DNA of 64,000 nucleotides, from contig OZ038528.1 of assembly GCA_964036665.1 (NCBI GenBank), forward strand, positions 17,037,245-17,101,244. The letters run 5' to 3'. Below, in pieces: positions 11,230 through 22,912 of the stretch. Source of the DNA: Gordius sp. MW1 (lineage: Eukaryota; Nematomorpha; Gordioida; Gordea; Gordiidae). Under the pieces are notes generated by a model. It had not been told where the DNA came from. It did not search any database and was given only the letters and a program-made list of their open reading frames with translations. Within the stretch, counting starts at the first letter, position 1. Every line of letters starts with the position of its first letter. The position numbers were made by a program, and so were the translations under genes.

Positions 11230-11589
11230 TGGTCAGCTCCTTCAAGTAGGTTCTCCATCTATTCCCCTGCACTTACACCAGCTTCGCTTTAGCTCGTTCA
11301 TATCTATTTTATGTTTCCATTCAGTTTAGGCCTCCCTCCCTTTCGCTTACGTTCGACTTGCACTTTTTTAATACGTTTGCCAGGTGACTTTTCTCCCGCC
11401 TCTCTAAATGGCCATACCATCTCAATCTTCTTACCACCAACTTTCTCTGAATCGGAACAACATTTAGTTTATCCCTTATGTCTTGATTCCTTATATGGTC
11501 CTTTTGCTTATTCCCAAGATCCATCTTAACATTCACATCTCCATTGTAGCTAAGCTTTGCTCTTCTTTTGCCTTAATTGCCAAGATTTC
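11230..11589 (-). pseudogene. RTE C-terminal region
   Basis: Contains RRLRWYGHLERREKSHLA and the basic segment after it, the conserved C-terminal signature of RTE polyproteins (compare RRLRWYGHFVRRDE in the copy near 55830). The sequence leads into the YGAE-type RT end on the other side of the gypsy insertion, which sits between 11594 and 15681. Frameshifted and non-functional. Confidence 0.8.
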
Positions 11590-11593
11590 CGCA

Positions 11594-11787
11594 CTATTAG
11601 GGTTGGGGATCTTTATTTACTACAGACAGGTTTCGAAGCAATACAATAATAGAAAGTGAGTAAAAACGTGTATATCCAACGTATATAATACATTCCGCAT
11701 ATAACCAATTAACGATAATTTGATTGACAACACATCGGTAAATAACATATACCCTGAGGCACTTCGCACTCCAATTACCTCTCTACA
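11594..11787 (-). repeat. 3' LTR of gypsy element (11594-15681)
   Basis: On the minus strand the LTR begins TGTAGAGAGG and ends CCTAATAG. It matches 15488-15681 at all but about four positions and is adjacent to the polypurine tract at 11788-11802. Confidence 0.93.
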
Positions 11788-13367
11788 GTTCCCCCCTTTT
11801 CACAGACAAAATCCTTAAGGAATGCTGGCGGTTTCCGACTACGCTGCGGGTATCTAGGTTCTTCTCTAGGCGTTCCTGACTGTTTTTGAATTTGTTCCCT
11901 TCTAGGTTCTTCTCTGGGCGTTCTTGACTGGTTTTGCATTTGTTCCCTTATAGCACTTGTTCCCGCTTCCCTTTCTGATGATATCCTTTGCGGCCACCCA
12001 TTCTCATGTCCCAGTGTGGTCCAATCCAAGATTTTCCGTTTCCTTACTTGATCCACGTGTCGGTGGTGTTTTCTTCCCTACCCCCATACATCGTAGGACC
12101 GACTACCGTGCTTGGCTTTTATCGTGCCTTCTACCCATTTGATTGGTCCTAAAAACATACGTACCCAAACCAAGTCTCCTACTTTGAACTTCCGCGGGTT
12201 CCAGGTCTCTACCCATTGTTGTGGTACGGTTTCCCTCAATACCTCCCATTCGGTTAGCATACGCCTTTTTAGCATCACCTCTGCTGGGCTTTTATTGGTT
12301 GTGGGGTGTTTTGTAGATCTGTAGTTTTCTAAAAATCTACTTAGCCCTACTTCCGACTCGTTTCTAATAATGGCTTCTTTAATTAATCGTACATATCTTT
12401 CTGCCAGACCGTTAGACGCAGGATGGTAAGGAGCTGTCCATCGCTGATTAATCCCTCTCATCTTGCAAAAATTCTGTAATTCCTGCCCTTTGAATTGCGG
12501 GCCGTTATCTGATATTAACCATGGCGGATTTCCAAATCTAGCAAACGTTTTGGCAAGTTTTTTTATAATGGTGGTCGCTATGGTGTCTTCTAATTTAAAC
12601 ACTTCTACCCATTTCGAGCTATTGTCCACCATCACCAGGTATGACTTACCCTTGAGAGGACCCATGATATCGATATGTACTTGAACCCACGGTTTATGAC
12701 TAGGTTGACACTCTATCAAGGGTGCCTTCTTCGCCGCCGCGGCAGTGTAATTGCAATTCCGGCACCCTTTCGCTACGCTCAATAAGTTATCGTCGAGAGT
12801 AGGCCACCATATATACTGCCCCGCCACTTCTTGCATCCGCTTGATACCCACGTGGCCCCTATGTAATCTTTGGAGTACCGCTCCTCGTAACTTAGCCGGA
12901 ATTAATATTCGTCGTCCTTTGTAAAATATTATGCTTTTGGCTTCGTGTAACTTTGGCAGGTGTTTTTCGTAGGAGCGTTTTAGCCCATAGGTGACCATTG
13001 TGTTTTGTTTACCTCTAATCCACTCTTTTAATTGTCGCAGCCCCGGGTCGTCCAAGGTGTGTTGTCTTACTACGTCCAATGACATAAACGGATTCGTCGA
13101 GTCTTCTGGCATTTCCTCGCTAACCTGATACGCGTTTTCGTTCGGTTTTCAAGACAAGAAATCTGCCGCGTTTTTGGATCTATTGTTGTACACAAACTTG
13201 GTCGTGTAGCCTGATACCATGAGGGCCCACCTAGTTAGACGTGGTGACCATTGTTCCTTGCCCCTTTTGCTCTGATCGAATATATATACTAGGGGTCTAT
13301 GATCCGTCATGATTGTAACGCTTCGTCCTTGTATATGTTTATTGAACTTTTTTAGTCCATAAACCAC
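11775..13367 (-). pseudogene. Gypsy RNase H end, integrase and C-terminal tail
   Basis: From 13367 leftwards the frame gives the RNase H end (MTDHRPLVYIFDQ, NAADFLS), an in-frame TGA at 13149-13151, then integrase (from 13112). The integrase has an H2C2 zinc-binding region (LHRGHVGIKR to CRNC), core acidic residues in VHIDIMG, ISDNGPQF and SNGLAERY, and a C-terminal module. After an in-frame TAG at 12078-12080 the frame continues to a charged tail ending YPQRSRKPPAFLKDF. Two stops inactivate it, although the domain order is complete. Confidence 0.9.
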
Positions 13368-14694
13368 CGCAAGGGCCTCTCGTGGCTTTCGCTATCGTTT
13401 AACGCTCTTGAAGCATAGGCCACCTCTCTCCAATTCTCCCTTGGTGCTCGTTGCTGTAAGATGGCCCCTAACCCTGTACCAGAGGCGTCTACAACCAGGC
13501 CAGTCTCCCAATCTCCATTAAAGTATGCCAGTACGGGGGCTTTAGTAAGCGCGGACTTGATGGCTTCGAATGCGTCTTGTTGTTCTCCACCCCAGTGGTA
13601 CAACACGTTTTTTTTCATGAGTTTCTGAATCGGGTGCACGATTTTGGCGTAGTCCTTAATAAACTTTGAAAAATATGGTGTTAACCCCAGGAACGATTTC
13701 ATTTCATTTTTGTTTGTTAAATTTTTCCACTGCTTGACCAGTTCGGCTTTATTGTCGTTGATTTGAATTCCCTTGTTACTTATTAGGTATCCCAAAAATG
13801 TTACTTTCTTCTCCCACAAGATGCTCTTGGAAATGTTTGGCACGAAACCCCATTTTTGTAACGTTTCTAGTACTTTGAGTAACCGCTCGTTGTGGATTTC
13901 TTCCGTTTCCCCCGCGATTAGTATATCATCGATGTATACCGCTACCCCCTCCATGCCTCCTAATATCTGATCCATTGTTTTTTGGAAAACCGCCGCGGCG
14001 CAATTTAAGCCAAAAGGCATTCGGTTAACTTTAAATAGGCCCTTGTGCGTGGAGATAGTCAATCGTTGGCTCGTTTCTGGACCTAATTCGAGTTGTAAGT
14101 ACGCTTTCGTTAGGTCCAGCTTAGTAAAACAACACGCGTTATCGAGTTTATTTAACAAATCGTCGATTTTGGGTAAGGGGTACAACAATCCTTGAGCGTA
14201 TTTGTTTATAGTAAATTGGTAATCAATACATAATCGAAGAGTCCCATCGCTTTTTTCCACAGGTACCACTGGACTGGCCCATCTTGAGAAATCGATCGGT
14301 TCTATCACCCCGTCTCTGACCCATTTGTCCAGCTCTTCTTCTACTTCTTTCTTCCACGCCATCGGCACCCTTCGTGCGGGGATAAATACGGGATCTATGC
14401 CCTCTTTTACAATACTTCCACCGTTATTCCCTTGACTGCTTTTGAAAATTCGTTTAGCTGGCTCTCCCAATGCTTCATCACGTGCCGGATCGCCGACTTG
14501 GAATCCTTCGGTCTTTCTACGTAATATACCGCGAACCGTTTCGCCGCAGCTCTGGAGTTCCAACAAATTCGTCGCCAAATTTCGGGCTCAAATTCTTGGA
14601 TCCAATCGATCCCACACAACGGCGGCCCAGCTACGTCTGCTATCAATAACGACAGCTGTTTTCTCATGTCCCCCATTCGGACATCAGCTTGCAC
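13352..14694 (-). pseudogene. Gypsy protease end, RT and RNase H start
   Basis: The frame from 14694 continues the protease (PPLCGIDWIQ). A frame change around 14410-14460 leads into RT, with FIPARRVPM, LDLTKAYLQL, MPFGLNCAA and the catalytic YIDDILIAG. The RNase H start follows (DASGTGLGAILQQ). Near 13360 a one-base difference shifts the frame, after which REALAVVYGL-type sequence continues in the next ORF. The motifs are intact but the reading frame is not. Confidence 0.9.
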
Positions 14695-14730
14695 CTTGGC
14701 TACGATCTTTATTTCCTCGTGGCCGTACGC

Positions 14731-15462
14731 CTACACCGTCGGGACGGGCTCTTTGTTGCGTGGGATCTCCTTCGCCGATCTTCGCGCCGGTATTATCGAT
14801 ACCGTGGCGCCGGTATCGAAGATGCATTGGAATAATTCGTTATTAATATATATATATACAGTTAACACATCTAAAGCATGTTTTAACCTGGGAATTCCGA
14901 CCGGACCAGGCCACGCTTCTCGTCCCGCCACTACGCTCCACGCCTCTTCGGACCCGTCTTGCAAAGTGCTTAGCCCCCCGTGTATCGTCTCGGCCGTTAA
15001 CGCCAGCTCGCGTAGGCGGTCCCATTTGATGTCATTTTCTGCCAACAGTCTCGCCTGTAAGCTTCTATCGCGCAATCCTATAATGAATTGGTCGACTATT
15101 CTGTTCTGCAATTCTTCGTTTTCGAAGTTAGAGTTGTTAGCTTCGGCCTTGTGTCTATTAGCGTGCGTGTCTATCGTCTCTCCCTGGCCTTGTCGAACCT
15201 TTGAGAATTCATACCTCTTTGCCCTCGCGCATGAATTCCTTTGGAATAATTTTTTTAACCGATTTTTAGCTTCTTCATATGTAATTCCTGTCAACTCTTG
15301 CGGTCTATAATCCTCTAGTATTAATTGGAATGCCTCCCCATTAAGGCTGGTTAATAATAGAGCTGCTTTTTGCTCATCTATCTCTGTCTTATTGCTCCTT
15401 AGGAATAGCTCAAATTGTGTTATAAAAGCGTCGATGTTAGCCGTTGTTTTATATTTCTGCAT
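14731..15462 (-). pseudogene. Gypsy gag and start of protease
   Basis: A 243-codon minus-strand frame starting MQKYKTTANIDAFITQFELF matches the capsid-like gag of retrotransposons (EAFQLILEDY, RFVxGL-type FIIGLRD). It runs into the protease active site CIFDTGATVSI. It ends at a TAG (14731-14733) after which the same frame continues with AYGHEEIKIVAKVQ, so the stop is an internal lesion, or less likely a readthrough site. A (TA)n tract interrupts the junction. No zinc knuckle is visible in this gag. Confidence 0.85.
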
Positions 15463-15487
15463 TCCCGCGTTATCATTTACGTCGCCA

Positions 15488-15681
15488 CTATTAGGGTTGG
15501 GGATCTTTATTTACTACAGACAGGTTTCGAAGCGATACAATAATAGAAAGTGAGTAAAAACGTGTATATCCAACGTATACAATACATTCCGCATATAACC
15601 AATTAACGATAATTTGATTGACAACACATCGGTAAATAACATATCCCCTGAGGCACTTTGCACTCCAATTACCTCTCTACA
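15488..15681 (-). repeat. 5' LTR of gypsy element (11594-15681)
   Basis: Matches the left LTR with about four substitutions. The primer-binding site lies immediately inside (15487 leftwards, TGGCGACGTAAATG on the minus strand). The CGCA duplication follows at 15682-15685. Confidence 0.93.
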
Positions 15682-15689
15682 CGCATTAT

Positions 15690-16785
15690 AAAATACCGTG
15701 GGTACAATAACGGTGATATATAACAACCCTTTCAATTTGAGGGGAATCCCTGAATTTTAACCAGCCTGCATTTATTCTTGCCTTAATTTCGTTTTCCACC
15801 CCCCCCCCCCATCACATTGTACCACAGAACCAAGATATTTGAATTACTTTATACTAGTTAAACACCAGTCATCGATTTGCAGGTGTGTGTATTCACTTCC
15901 CGTCTCCAAGCATACATATTCAGTTTTACCAAGTAAACCCTAAAACCTTTGCTTTCAATTCGCTCCATCCACTCTTTTACCTGCTCTGCTAATTCCACAC
16001 TTGAGCATGCGCACATCACTATATCATCCGCGAAGAGCATTGCCTAAGGTGATTCGCGTTTCAGGTCCCTAGTTATCGAATCCATGCAATGGACTTAGTG
16101 CCGATCCTTGATGCACACCCACATTTAGACCGAATCCCTTTGATGTACCACCGGATGTCCGAACTTTAGTTTGTGCGTTTCTATACATATCTTATATTAA
16201 CATTATATAAGCGTCGGGTACACGATTGAAACTCAGGCTATCCCATATTAACAGCCTTGGCACTTTATCGAAAGCTTTCTCAAGATCGATGAAACACATA
16301 TGAAGATCCTTTTGTTTTCCCTTATATAATTCCATAAGTCGCCTAAGGCCATGTATTCCATCTGAGGTTGACTTTCCAGACATGAACCCAAATTGTCGTT
16401 CATCTATTGAGATTATTTTTTTACGACTAAAGCTTTATTACTCAATGATGCCTAAGTTAAATTCTTGATTTCTGCGAAATATTTAATTACATGCAGCTTA
16501 GATTGAAAATTCTAATTTTACAATTAGTCGCAAATTGCAGGACCAAAAGTATAGCTTCTATAACCTTTTCTAACACCTTCATTACGTTACTCGTTTATCC
16601 CTAGATAGTTATAGCATTCTTGTACATCTCCCTTCATTTTATAGATTGGTATAACATAGCTTTCCCTCCACTTATCACGTATCATACCACTTGCAAGTAT
16701 TTTGTTGAACAGCTTTGCAAGTAAATGTACACCTAAGGGCCCTAGAATTTGGAAACCTTCCATGAGCCCTGAGGCTCCTCACTTG
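15690..16785 (-). pseudogene. RTE reverse transcriptase, fragmented
   Basis: Minus-strand segments read LGVHLLAKLFNKILASGMI and VIPIYKMKGDVQE (16780-16590), MCFIDLEKAFDKVPRLLIWD (16320-16200) and MLFADDIVMCACSS (16040-15990), where ADD is the RT catalytic box. These are RT motifs in the right order for the RTE clade. A C-run at 15799-15811 and several stops interrupt them. The domain continues beyond the gypsy insertion at 11589. Confidence 0.85.
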
Positions 16786-17152
16786 TGCCTTGGGAAAACG
16801 GTCTATTTGTATGCCCCTTCAAATTTCAATTATGACCCAATGGCCCTCGCCGAGGGTTAAATAATTAACAAAATACAAGGCTTTTTTAAACTCAAGTATT
16901 TTCATCCCCATAGTTTCATCCTGTTGAGTATGGAAAAATGGCATTGACGTTTTTTAAAGAAATAGCCAGACGATCTCCTTCTAAATATTCTCCCACAATT
17001 TCAATTTTAAATCCTTTTTGGATTCTTGTCCTTCCTTAAAAAAGGAAGTTGAAGATATATTAGCACTTAACGCTCTTATTAAATTTTTTTAATATACTAT
17101 ATTTGTATTACATTTTACAGTTTAATAATGCTTTTACGAAAAAAAATATAAT
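16786..17152. other. Unidentified ~370-bp insert in RTE
   Basis: Compared with the RTE copy at 55280-55345, the minus-strand coding sequence is interrupted between GCGGTGGGAT (about 17165) and the ATGGAAGG block (about 16765). The insert is AT-rich and non-coding. No clear TIR or duplication was found. Confidence 0.5.
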
Positions 17153-18125
17153 CAGATCCCACCGCACTACTCATGGTCATCTTCTTAAGCACCTTGTCAG
17201 CAATTCTTGCTTGATGTGGTCCAAAAACCCAAGTATTCTTTTCAACGATCTAAGATGTGATGGTCCAGAGTTAGAGTGATGCCTTCCTTTTACTTTAAGG
17301 TTTTTAGGTTTACCACCCTTGCCCTGGTCTTTGCGATTTTGTAGATCATTCTTTCCCCTTCTTTACTAGTTAACTTGGTGTTCTATTTCTCTTAGACATC
17401 TGTTTTACGCTGGGTTACACAACGTTTTGCCTCAGTTTTAGCTTTCACATATGCCAATCTTGTTTCTTCATTTCTGTTGCTTGACCATAATCTGTAAAGG
17501 TTTTTTTTAAACGTGACTAGGCTTTGCACGTCTTCGTTCCACCACCTGTCTCCTTATCTTTTTTGTATACTTGGTTTACCTTATCCTAGAACACATCTCG
17601 CTATTGGTATACCGTGTTAGCTATGTTATTCCACATATCGTTAGCAGTCTGCTGATCATCTATTTGCAGCCGTTCAATTATTTGATTATTGTAAATATCT
17701 TTCAATTTTGGTAGCCGGAACCATTTGATTTCCATTTAATCTCTTCGGCTTTTGTGTTTTTGCCTTGGAAATAAAAAGTCCATCACAACAAGTCTATGCT
17801 GGGCTGCAATAGCCTCACCTGATAAATCGTCTACATTCTTTAATTCTTTTCTTAATATTAAGAGAAAGTCAATCTGCGAAGACCGATTTCCACTTTTGTA
17901 CGTTATTAGTTGATTTACATTCTATTTAAAGAAGGTATTTGTGATGATCAAATCAAATGTCACTGCTATTTTCAATATTTCATCGCCTTCATCGTTGCTC
18001 GCTCCGTATCCATTTCCTCCATGGTATCGTTCAAATCCTTTTCTTGTTTTGCCTATGTGACCATTCATATCCGCTCCAATTATAGCTATCTTGGCTCTGC
18101 ATATCATGCGCAGCGTTTCCTCTAA
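17153..18125 (-). pseudogene. RTE endonuclease and linker
   Basis: The minus strand reads EKEDFWEKLEETLRM, then IAIIGADMNGHIGKTRKGFE and GYGASNDEGDEILK (18125-17930). This is the endonuclease segment with the conserved GADxNxHxG motif. Further left the linker contains a WWNEDVQ-type stretch (about 17540-17510), typical of the region between endonuclease and RT in RTE proteins. Several frameshifts and stops. The N-terminal endonuclease is missing because Penelope-like DNA starts at about 18149. Confidence 0.85.
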
Positions 18126-18148
18126 TTTTTCCCAAAAGTCTTCTTTTT

Positions 18149-18345
18149 CTTAAAGCGTTTTGATTGACCGCCTCAAGCCGAAAATCAACCACCAACCCCG
18201 ATCTATTTCAAAGCTACAAGCACACATCCCCACCTACCTATATAAAAAAATAACAGATAATATTCTAATTTTAATTTATATAATCTCCTACCCCGATTAC
18301 AACGAATTTTTAGGCTTAAATAAACAAAACAAAAAGGAATTTTGA
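18149..18345 (+). mobile_element. Penelope-like 3' end, copy 1
   Basis: Encodes VLIDRLKPKINHQPRSI, which resembles the last residues of the GIY-YIG endonuclease domain of Penelope-like elements, followed by AT-rich tail. The same peptide end recurs at 18480-18500 and, degraded, at 54937. It sits at the truncated 5' edge of the RTE copy 1 endonuclease. Confidence 0.5.
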
Positions 18346-18356
18346 CACAAAGCTGC

Positions 18357-19015
18357 TAAGGTGCGCGACCTACTCTACCTTAGCCGAACTACTGTTAAAG
18401 AATCAACATTCAAGATTTGGACAACCCGACTGTTCTTTACAGAGCGCGATACATCAAAGAAAGGAAGTTTGTAGAAAGCGTTCTGATCGACCGCCTCAAG
18501 CCCAAAAAAAATTAACGACTAACCCATCCAATTTTATAACCACAATCACACATATCTACCCTTTCATTTAATTATACTATTATTTGTTAAACACAATTAT
18601 TATATTTATATATAAAAACCTGTGTTCCCCTTTTTCTCTTTTTTCGCTTACTATTTGTAGTGTAGCTTAAGTTGAATATACTTTAGCGCGGTCACAGATA
18701 TTTGAATATAAGCGTAGCCATTTGAATACACCTTAGTTTACACCGTACTTTATCTCTTATTTGATTACTACTTTTATATATGTCCTTCGCTATGTGTATA
18801 TAAAGCCTTATCCACCTAATAAAACAGTCTTTGTCTTTTGACTTAGTCTCTTGGTTTAAAATCGGAGTTAGTGTTATACGGGAGCCTAGAATACGGGAGT
18901 TTAGGCTATATACCGGCCGGCCACTTCGTTACACTATTTTTTAGCTATTTCTTTTCGCACCTTTTTCCTAGCACCATTTGTACTTATTCTATTCTTATAA
19001 AAACATCCATTCCTG
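18357..19015 (+). mobile_element. Penelope-like 3' end, copy 2 (split by solo LTR)
   Basis: A 39-codon frame (18399-18515) ends RYIKERKFVESVLIDRLKP plus a stop. The K-F-V-E-S pattern fits the glutamate-bearing end of a GIY-YIG endonuclease, as in Penelope-like elements. The 3' untranslated part (TGTGTTCCCC...CTAGCACCAT...AAAACATCCAT) matches 55070-55204, except for a 278-bp solo LTR at 18656-18933. The upstream RT of the element is absent. Assignment to this class rests on a short motif. Confidence 0.5.
18656..18933 (+). repeat. Solo LTR
   Basis: Begins TGTAGTGTAG and ends CGTTACA, flanked by the 5-bp duplication CTATT (18651-18655 and 18934-18938). It has a TATATAAAG promoter-like box and AATAAAA signal near 18800-18825. 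The paralogous Penelope-like end at 55125-55145 lacks it, confirming an insertion. A solo LTR arises by recombination between the two LTRs of a full element. The family is unlike the other LTRs in this window. Confidence 0.88.
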
Positions 19016-19828
19016 CAATCGCTATCGTTAATTTCTCGCTATAATCAGATTTGTAATTTCTATTGGTCTTTTATCTCTATCAACATGTTTATACTCACTT
19101 TAGTTCGTTTTTATTTTTTGAAATTTCATCTTATCCCTTTTTTATTTTTTTATGTAAAACTAGTTAATGGATAAGGGGTCCCATAAGCCAAAATATCCAA
19201 ATGTCAAAAATTAATTTATACTAATAAACTATTCCTATGTGATTTTGACAAGTTATTTTTCTTAGTATATATTGAAAGTTCCTTAGAACTAGTTTTATTA
19301 GGCAAATCACCACTTAAGGGGAAATAGTAAAGTATCACTTTCAATAATCCTATTGATTTCATGAAAAACTAAATAATCGATAAGAGCTCTCACAAACCAA
19401 AAAAACAAATTAAGCTCTGTCAAAACTTAAATTATACTATCATACATAATGGTTTTCCTTAATTTTTCTCGTTGCTTTTACACAGTTTTTTTCTATAATT
19501 TTGTTAAAGGGGTTATTTCTTTGGTTTATAATAAAGTTTCCTAATACTAGTGAAAATTTATAAATCTTTACTACAATAATTTAAAATGTTTATTGAACAT
19601 CTCATCAATTTAAATTAAATATTGACTTTCATTAACACTAATCAATCACATTCTTTTTTTAGTGCAAAATATAAATTAAGGCTAGATGTGAAACATATTA
19701 AACGCGAATTCTAATAAATCGCACGCATTAATAACAACTGTCGCCTGCGAATTGCTTAAACATTTTCGCGAACCGAAATTCGCTTCGCTTTTTTCGCTTC
19801 GCGCGTCATCACGATAAAACATTAAGCG
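19016..19828. other. AT-rich spacer, no gene seen
   Basis: No ORF above background, no RNA gene. A GC-richer patch with several TTCGC words (19740-19805) adjoins the next element. Confidence 0.4.
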
Positions 19829-19836
19829 AGTGTGAT

Positions 19837-20495
19837 TAGTGGTGGGAAAAAGTTAAGCGTGAGTCAAGCTCAGATCAACCTTAGGCTGGGTTCGAGGTTC
19901 CTTGAAAACCTCTAAGGTCTTTTAGAAACGCTAACCTCTGCATCGAGGTTGTATCTAGCTACTTCTATCTTCTCTATGTGAAATATCCGTCACGCTACAT
20001 CGTACACAAAAGGAATATGTTACAAAATGGTGGCAATTAAAAATAAAACAATTTCTAGAGGTAGGTATATATTAAGAACGCAAATCTCGATATCTTCCTT
20101 AATAATTCAAATAAAGTAAATTTTTATCGTTATTTTCCTTTATTTTTAATCTGATTAAATCTTAAAATTTTTATTTTATATTATATATGTAAAAAATAAA
20201 TAAGACAAAGTACTAAAAGGCCTTAAGTTGAAATTTTACAGTATATAAAAAAATTGACCTTATGTCAATTAAATTAACCTAAAGGTTTAGGCAATATATA
20301 TTGATAGCCTAATAGCGTTAATAGTTTTACGCTCTAACCTAAGCTTTAGGTTAGTCTACAAATTTTGACCTCAAGGTTTGAGGTTGATATCAACCTATCT
20401 CGAGGGAGAGGTGAGCGTTTTTAAAGGACCTCAAGGGTTTTTTGAAAACTAACCTATAACGTTAGGTCGACAAAACCTGAGGTATCCCATCACTA
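19837..20495. mobile_element. hAT-type foldback MITE
   Basis: Ends TAGTG(G/A)TGGGA are inverted and flanked by an 8-bp near-duplication (AGTGTGAT at 19829-19836, TGTGTGAT at 20496-20503). Long subterminal inverted segments are rich in CCTAA/TTAGG and GAGGTT words. No ORF. End sequence and 8-bp duplication place it with hAT. Confidence 0.78.
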
Positions 20496-20503
20496 TGTGT
20501 GAT

Positions 20504-20900
20504 GTTAAAATAAAAATGAAACAAAGTAATTGCGAAATTGTAAGTTGGACTTAACTTTGGACAAAAAAATTTCAATTGCGTTTGACCCCTTCTTACTTGT
20601 GTGAAATCAAAGCTAGGCCCCCCAAGGCAAAAAGGCTAGCTACGCCACTAGTCACCAATTATAAGAGGGATGAATGAATATCAACTGTTCAAAAAAATAA
20701 TTAAAAAAGGGTAACACACAGCTAGAGCTTCATATTATAATTTAACAGGTTGAGTCATTGCTATAAAATTTAATATAGTCTTTTAAGATTCTTCTGCATT
20801 CTACAAATATTGACTTTGTGATTACATCCCGTGACTGTACAAATAACTCTGATAAAGATTTTTAGGCTGAACAATAGATTAGTCTTGAGTTTTCTTGCCT
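20504..20900. other. Spacer between foldback elements
   Basis: Contains GGCTAGCTACGCCACTAGTC (20631-20650), which resembles the ends of other TIR elements in this window (GGCGTAGCC). No ORF. Confidence 0.35.
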
Positions 20901-20904
20901 GTTT

Positions 20905-21580
20905 TTCGGTCTATGAGGTTAAAGGTGCTGAAAATGGCCTTTTTAACGTTTTTTGGGGCTATTTTCCCACATTATTAATATATTTTTTATAATATTAATA
21001 ATAATATAATCTTGTATATCATTTATTGATTTACAGGATAATACTTTTATTTCTTTTGTTTCATCTCTACTTTAGTTTTATCCCCTTTATCTGAAGCGTC
21101 TTTCCTTTATTAAAATTCCTCCTACTGTATCTGGGAAAAGAGAGAACGTACTAACACATCACTCTATCCCCACTTATTCTCTCTTCGTTTCCTCCCCTCC
21201 AGCCTTTTTTTGCCTGCTTGGGTAGATATGGGGGCAGGATTGGAAGAGAAGGAGAAAGTGAGGGGGAGGGAGAGGAGAGTAAGTAAAGAATGAGAGTGAA
21301 GTGTTAGTTAAGATCGCTTAATATGTAGCCTAATGTACCCTGTTTTCCCCGACATAATGGGAATAATTTTAATGCTAGAAGCGGGTTTTAATAAACGCGG
21401 ATAAAACTAAAAGTAGCTGTGAAACAAGTAAACCAAAATCGACACCCTGTCGATCAATAAATGGTGAACGTTATATTATTATTATTATTAAAAATTGATT
21501 AAAAATGGCGGGGAATATAGCCTCAAAAAACGTTAGAAAAGCTATTTTTTGCATCTACAGCCTCATTAATTATAAAATCT
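20905..21580. mobile_element. Foldback element with ~55-bp inverted ends
   Basis: Left end (about 20918-20980) reads ATGAGGTTAAAGGTGC...CTTTTTAACGTTTTTTGGGG. The right end (about 21500-21570) is its imperfect inverse around AACGTTAGAAAAGC. The interior has AT-rich sequence and a CCC/GGG-rich block near 21240-21290. No target-site duplication or transposase could be fixed. Confidence 0.55.
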
Positions 21581-21960
21581 CGGGGAAAAAACTAAAACAT
21601 ATTATTAATTTAGCATAAAATTCTCTATCAGAAATATAATCCGATTGCAGGGTCTTTTTTCTTGTAAACCTGTGTAATAATTGCGACATGTTAACAATTA
21701 AAAAAGATATAATAACGTAATGTACGAATGCCGAAATTTAGATAATAAGCTATATCCAATTACTGCCATCTAGGGGCAGTTTTATTTGCAGATTAATTAA
21801 ACTAAATATATGCCTTTTAGCAGGTGATATAATAACAGACATATAATGTTTTCGCTCTTATTAAAGCTCATTAGTCCCCAATAGTTAATTTATTTAATCA
21901 CATACTAATCGTGGTAGGTATATATAAAACCAAGTATATTCACACACTTTTATGTTAATT

Positions 21961-22912
21961 AATTGCTATGAAATTTATGGCCTCGCTTTTGGTTGTCGTG
22001 TCCTGTCAATCGGCGTCGAAACTTATGCGGGTTTTTATTGGCTGTGGACTGATGCATTTTGGTTTCGCAAATAGACTATCTAATGACCGCTGGTTGGCTT
22101 TAATTTTTGACCTCGCCCGAAGCCAACATTTTTGTTTATGGGCCTCGCTGATTACCTTTATACATAAATTCCTTTGCCAACTTGTCTAAGTTGTATTTAT
22201 AACGGATAATTGCGGAATTGGCTAAATAATTCCCTAAAAATAAATGCTGACCGTTGCTTATTCTACTTTATCTGACCCCAGCCAAAGGCCGAAATTATTC
22301 ATAATTTTTTTATTTATATTTGATTTGTAAATTCCTTTTGCAAATTTGTCTAGGTTATTGCTTTATAACGGATGATTGCGAAACATAATTCCCTGTGAAT
22401 TAATGATGTCAATATCTTACTTCTATTTTATCTGACCCCGACCAAAGGCCAAAATCCATTTTTATCTTTGTGTCTGCACGTTTTGACATTTATGTTATCT
22501 TGGCATGAAATATATAAAAAAAAAAATTTTAGGCTGAAAATAAATAATAATGACGGCTGGCTGGCTTTAATTTTTCCCTATAGATTTGCCCCCCCCCCTT
22601 TTTACCCTCTCGCCCCGATATGACTACGTCAAATTGACGTCATATATCGTGGTGTTTACTACTGCGACAGCTGGAGTTTTGATTAAGCCACTGCTGACCA
22701 ATAGAAAAAACGACCACTGGCCAAAGTGTGAATTTAAATTTTTTATCTATATTTTGCCCTTATATAATTATAGGCTATTAGGCCTTTTTCAAATTATCTG
22801 ACTCCCTGTAACCATTGCCCCTCCCCCTCATAGGCTTTCCCAACCCTTCTCCCCTATCTCGCGCATAAATTCCATAGCAAATGTGCTACATTTATACGAA
22901 GTATGGATGAGT
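21961..22912. mobile_element. Composite TIR element, copy C (short)
   Basis: Opens AATTGCTATGAAATTTATGG and ends with GCGCATAAATTCCATAGCAA plus the conserved tail TTTATACGAAGTATGGATGA, matching copies A and B. It has a single hairpin unit (22686-22720) and a C-run at 22588-22598. The 60-73 codon ORFs here are repeat translations. Confidence 0.7.

Larger units (their letters stand above)
11594..15681 (-). mobile_element. Ty3/gypsy element with paired LTRs, decayed
   Basis: Two ~194-bp LTRs (11594-11787 and 15488-15681) bound gag-pol on the minus strand. A 4-bp duplication CGCA flanks the element (11590-11593, 15682-15685). A purine tract GAAAAGGGGGGAAC (minus strand) precedes the 3' LTR, and a primer-binding site starting TGGCGACGT follows the 5' LTR. 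LTRs differ at about 4 positions, so insertion is fairly recent, yet the ORF has three in-frame stops and two frameshifts. It inserted into the RTE at the end of the RT domain. Confidence 0.95.
11230..18125 (-). mobile_element. RTE-type non-LTR retrotransposon, copy 1
   Basis: The minus strand carries, in order, an endonuclease region (18125-17922), a linker, RT (about 16785-15690) and a C-terminal RRLRWYGHLERRE block (11530-11330). This is the order of RTE-clade elements. It is broken by a gypsy insertion (11594-15681), a ~370-bp unidentified insert (16786-17152) and many stops. The 5' end at 18126-18149 abuts Penelope-like sequence. A homologous plus-strand copy lies at 54457-56045. Confidence 0.85.

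Noticed and set aside
14442-15310. Long plus-strand ORFs (134 and 214 codons) in the gypsy element
   Set aside because: They are antisense to gag, protease and RT frames, whose motifs are conserved on the minus strand.
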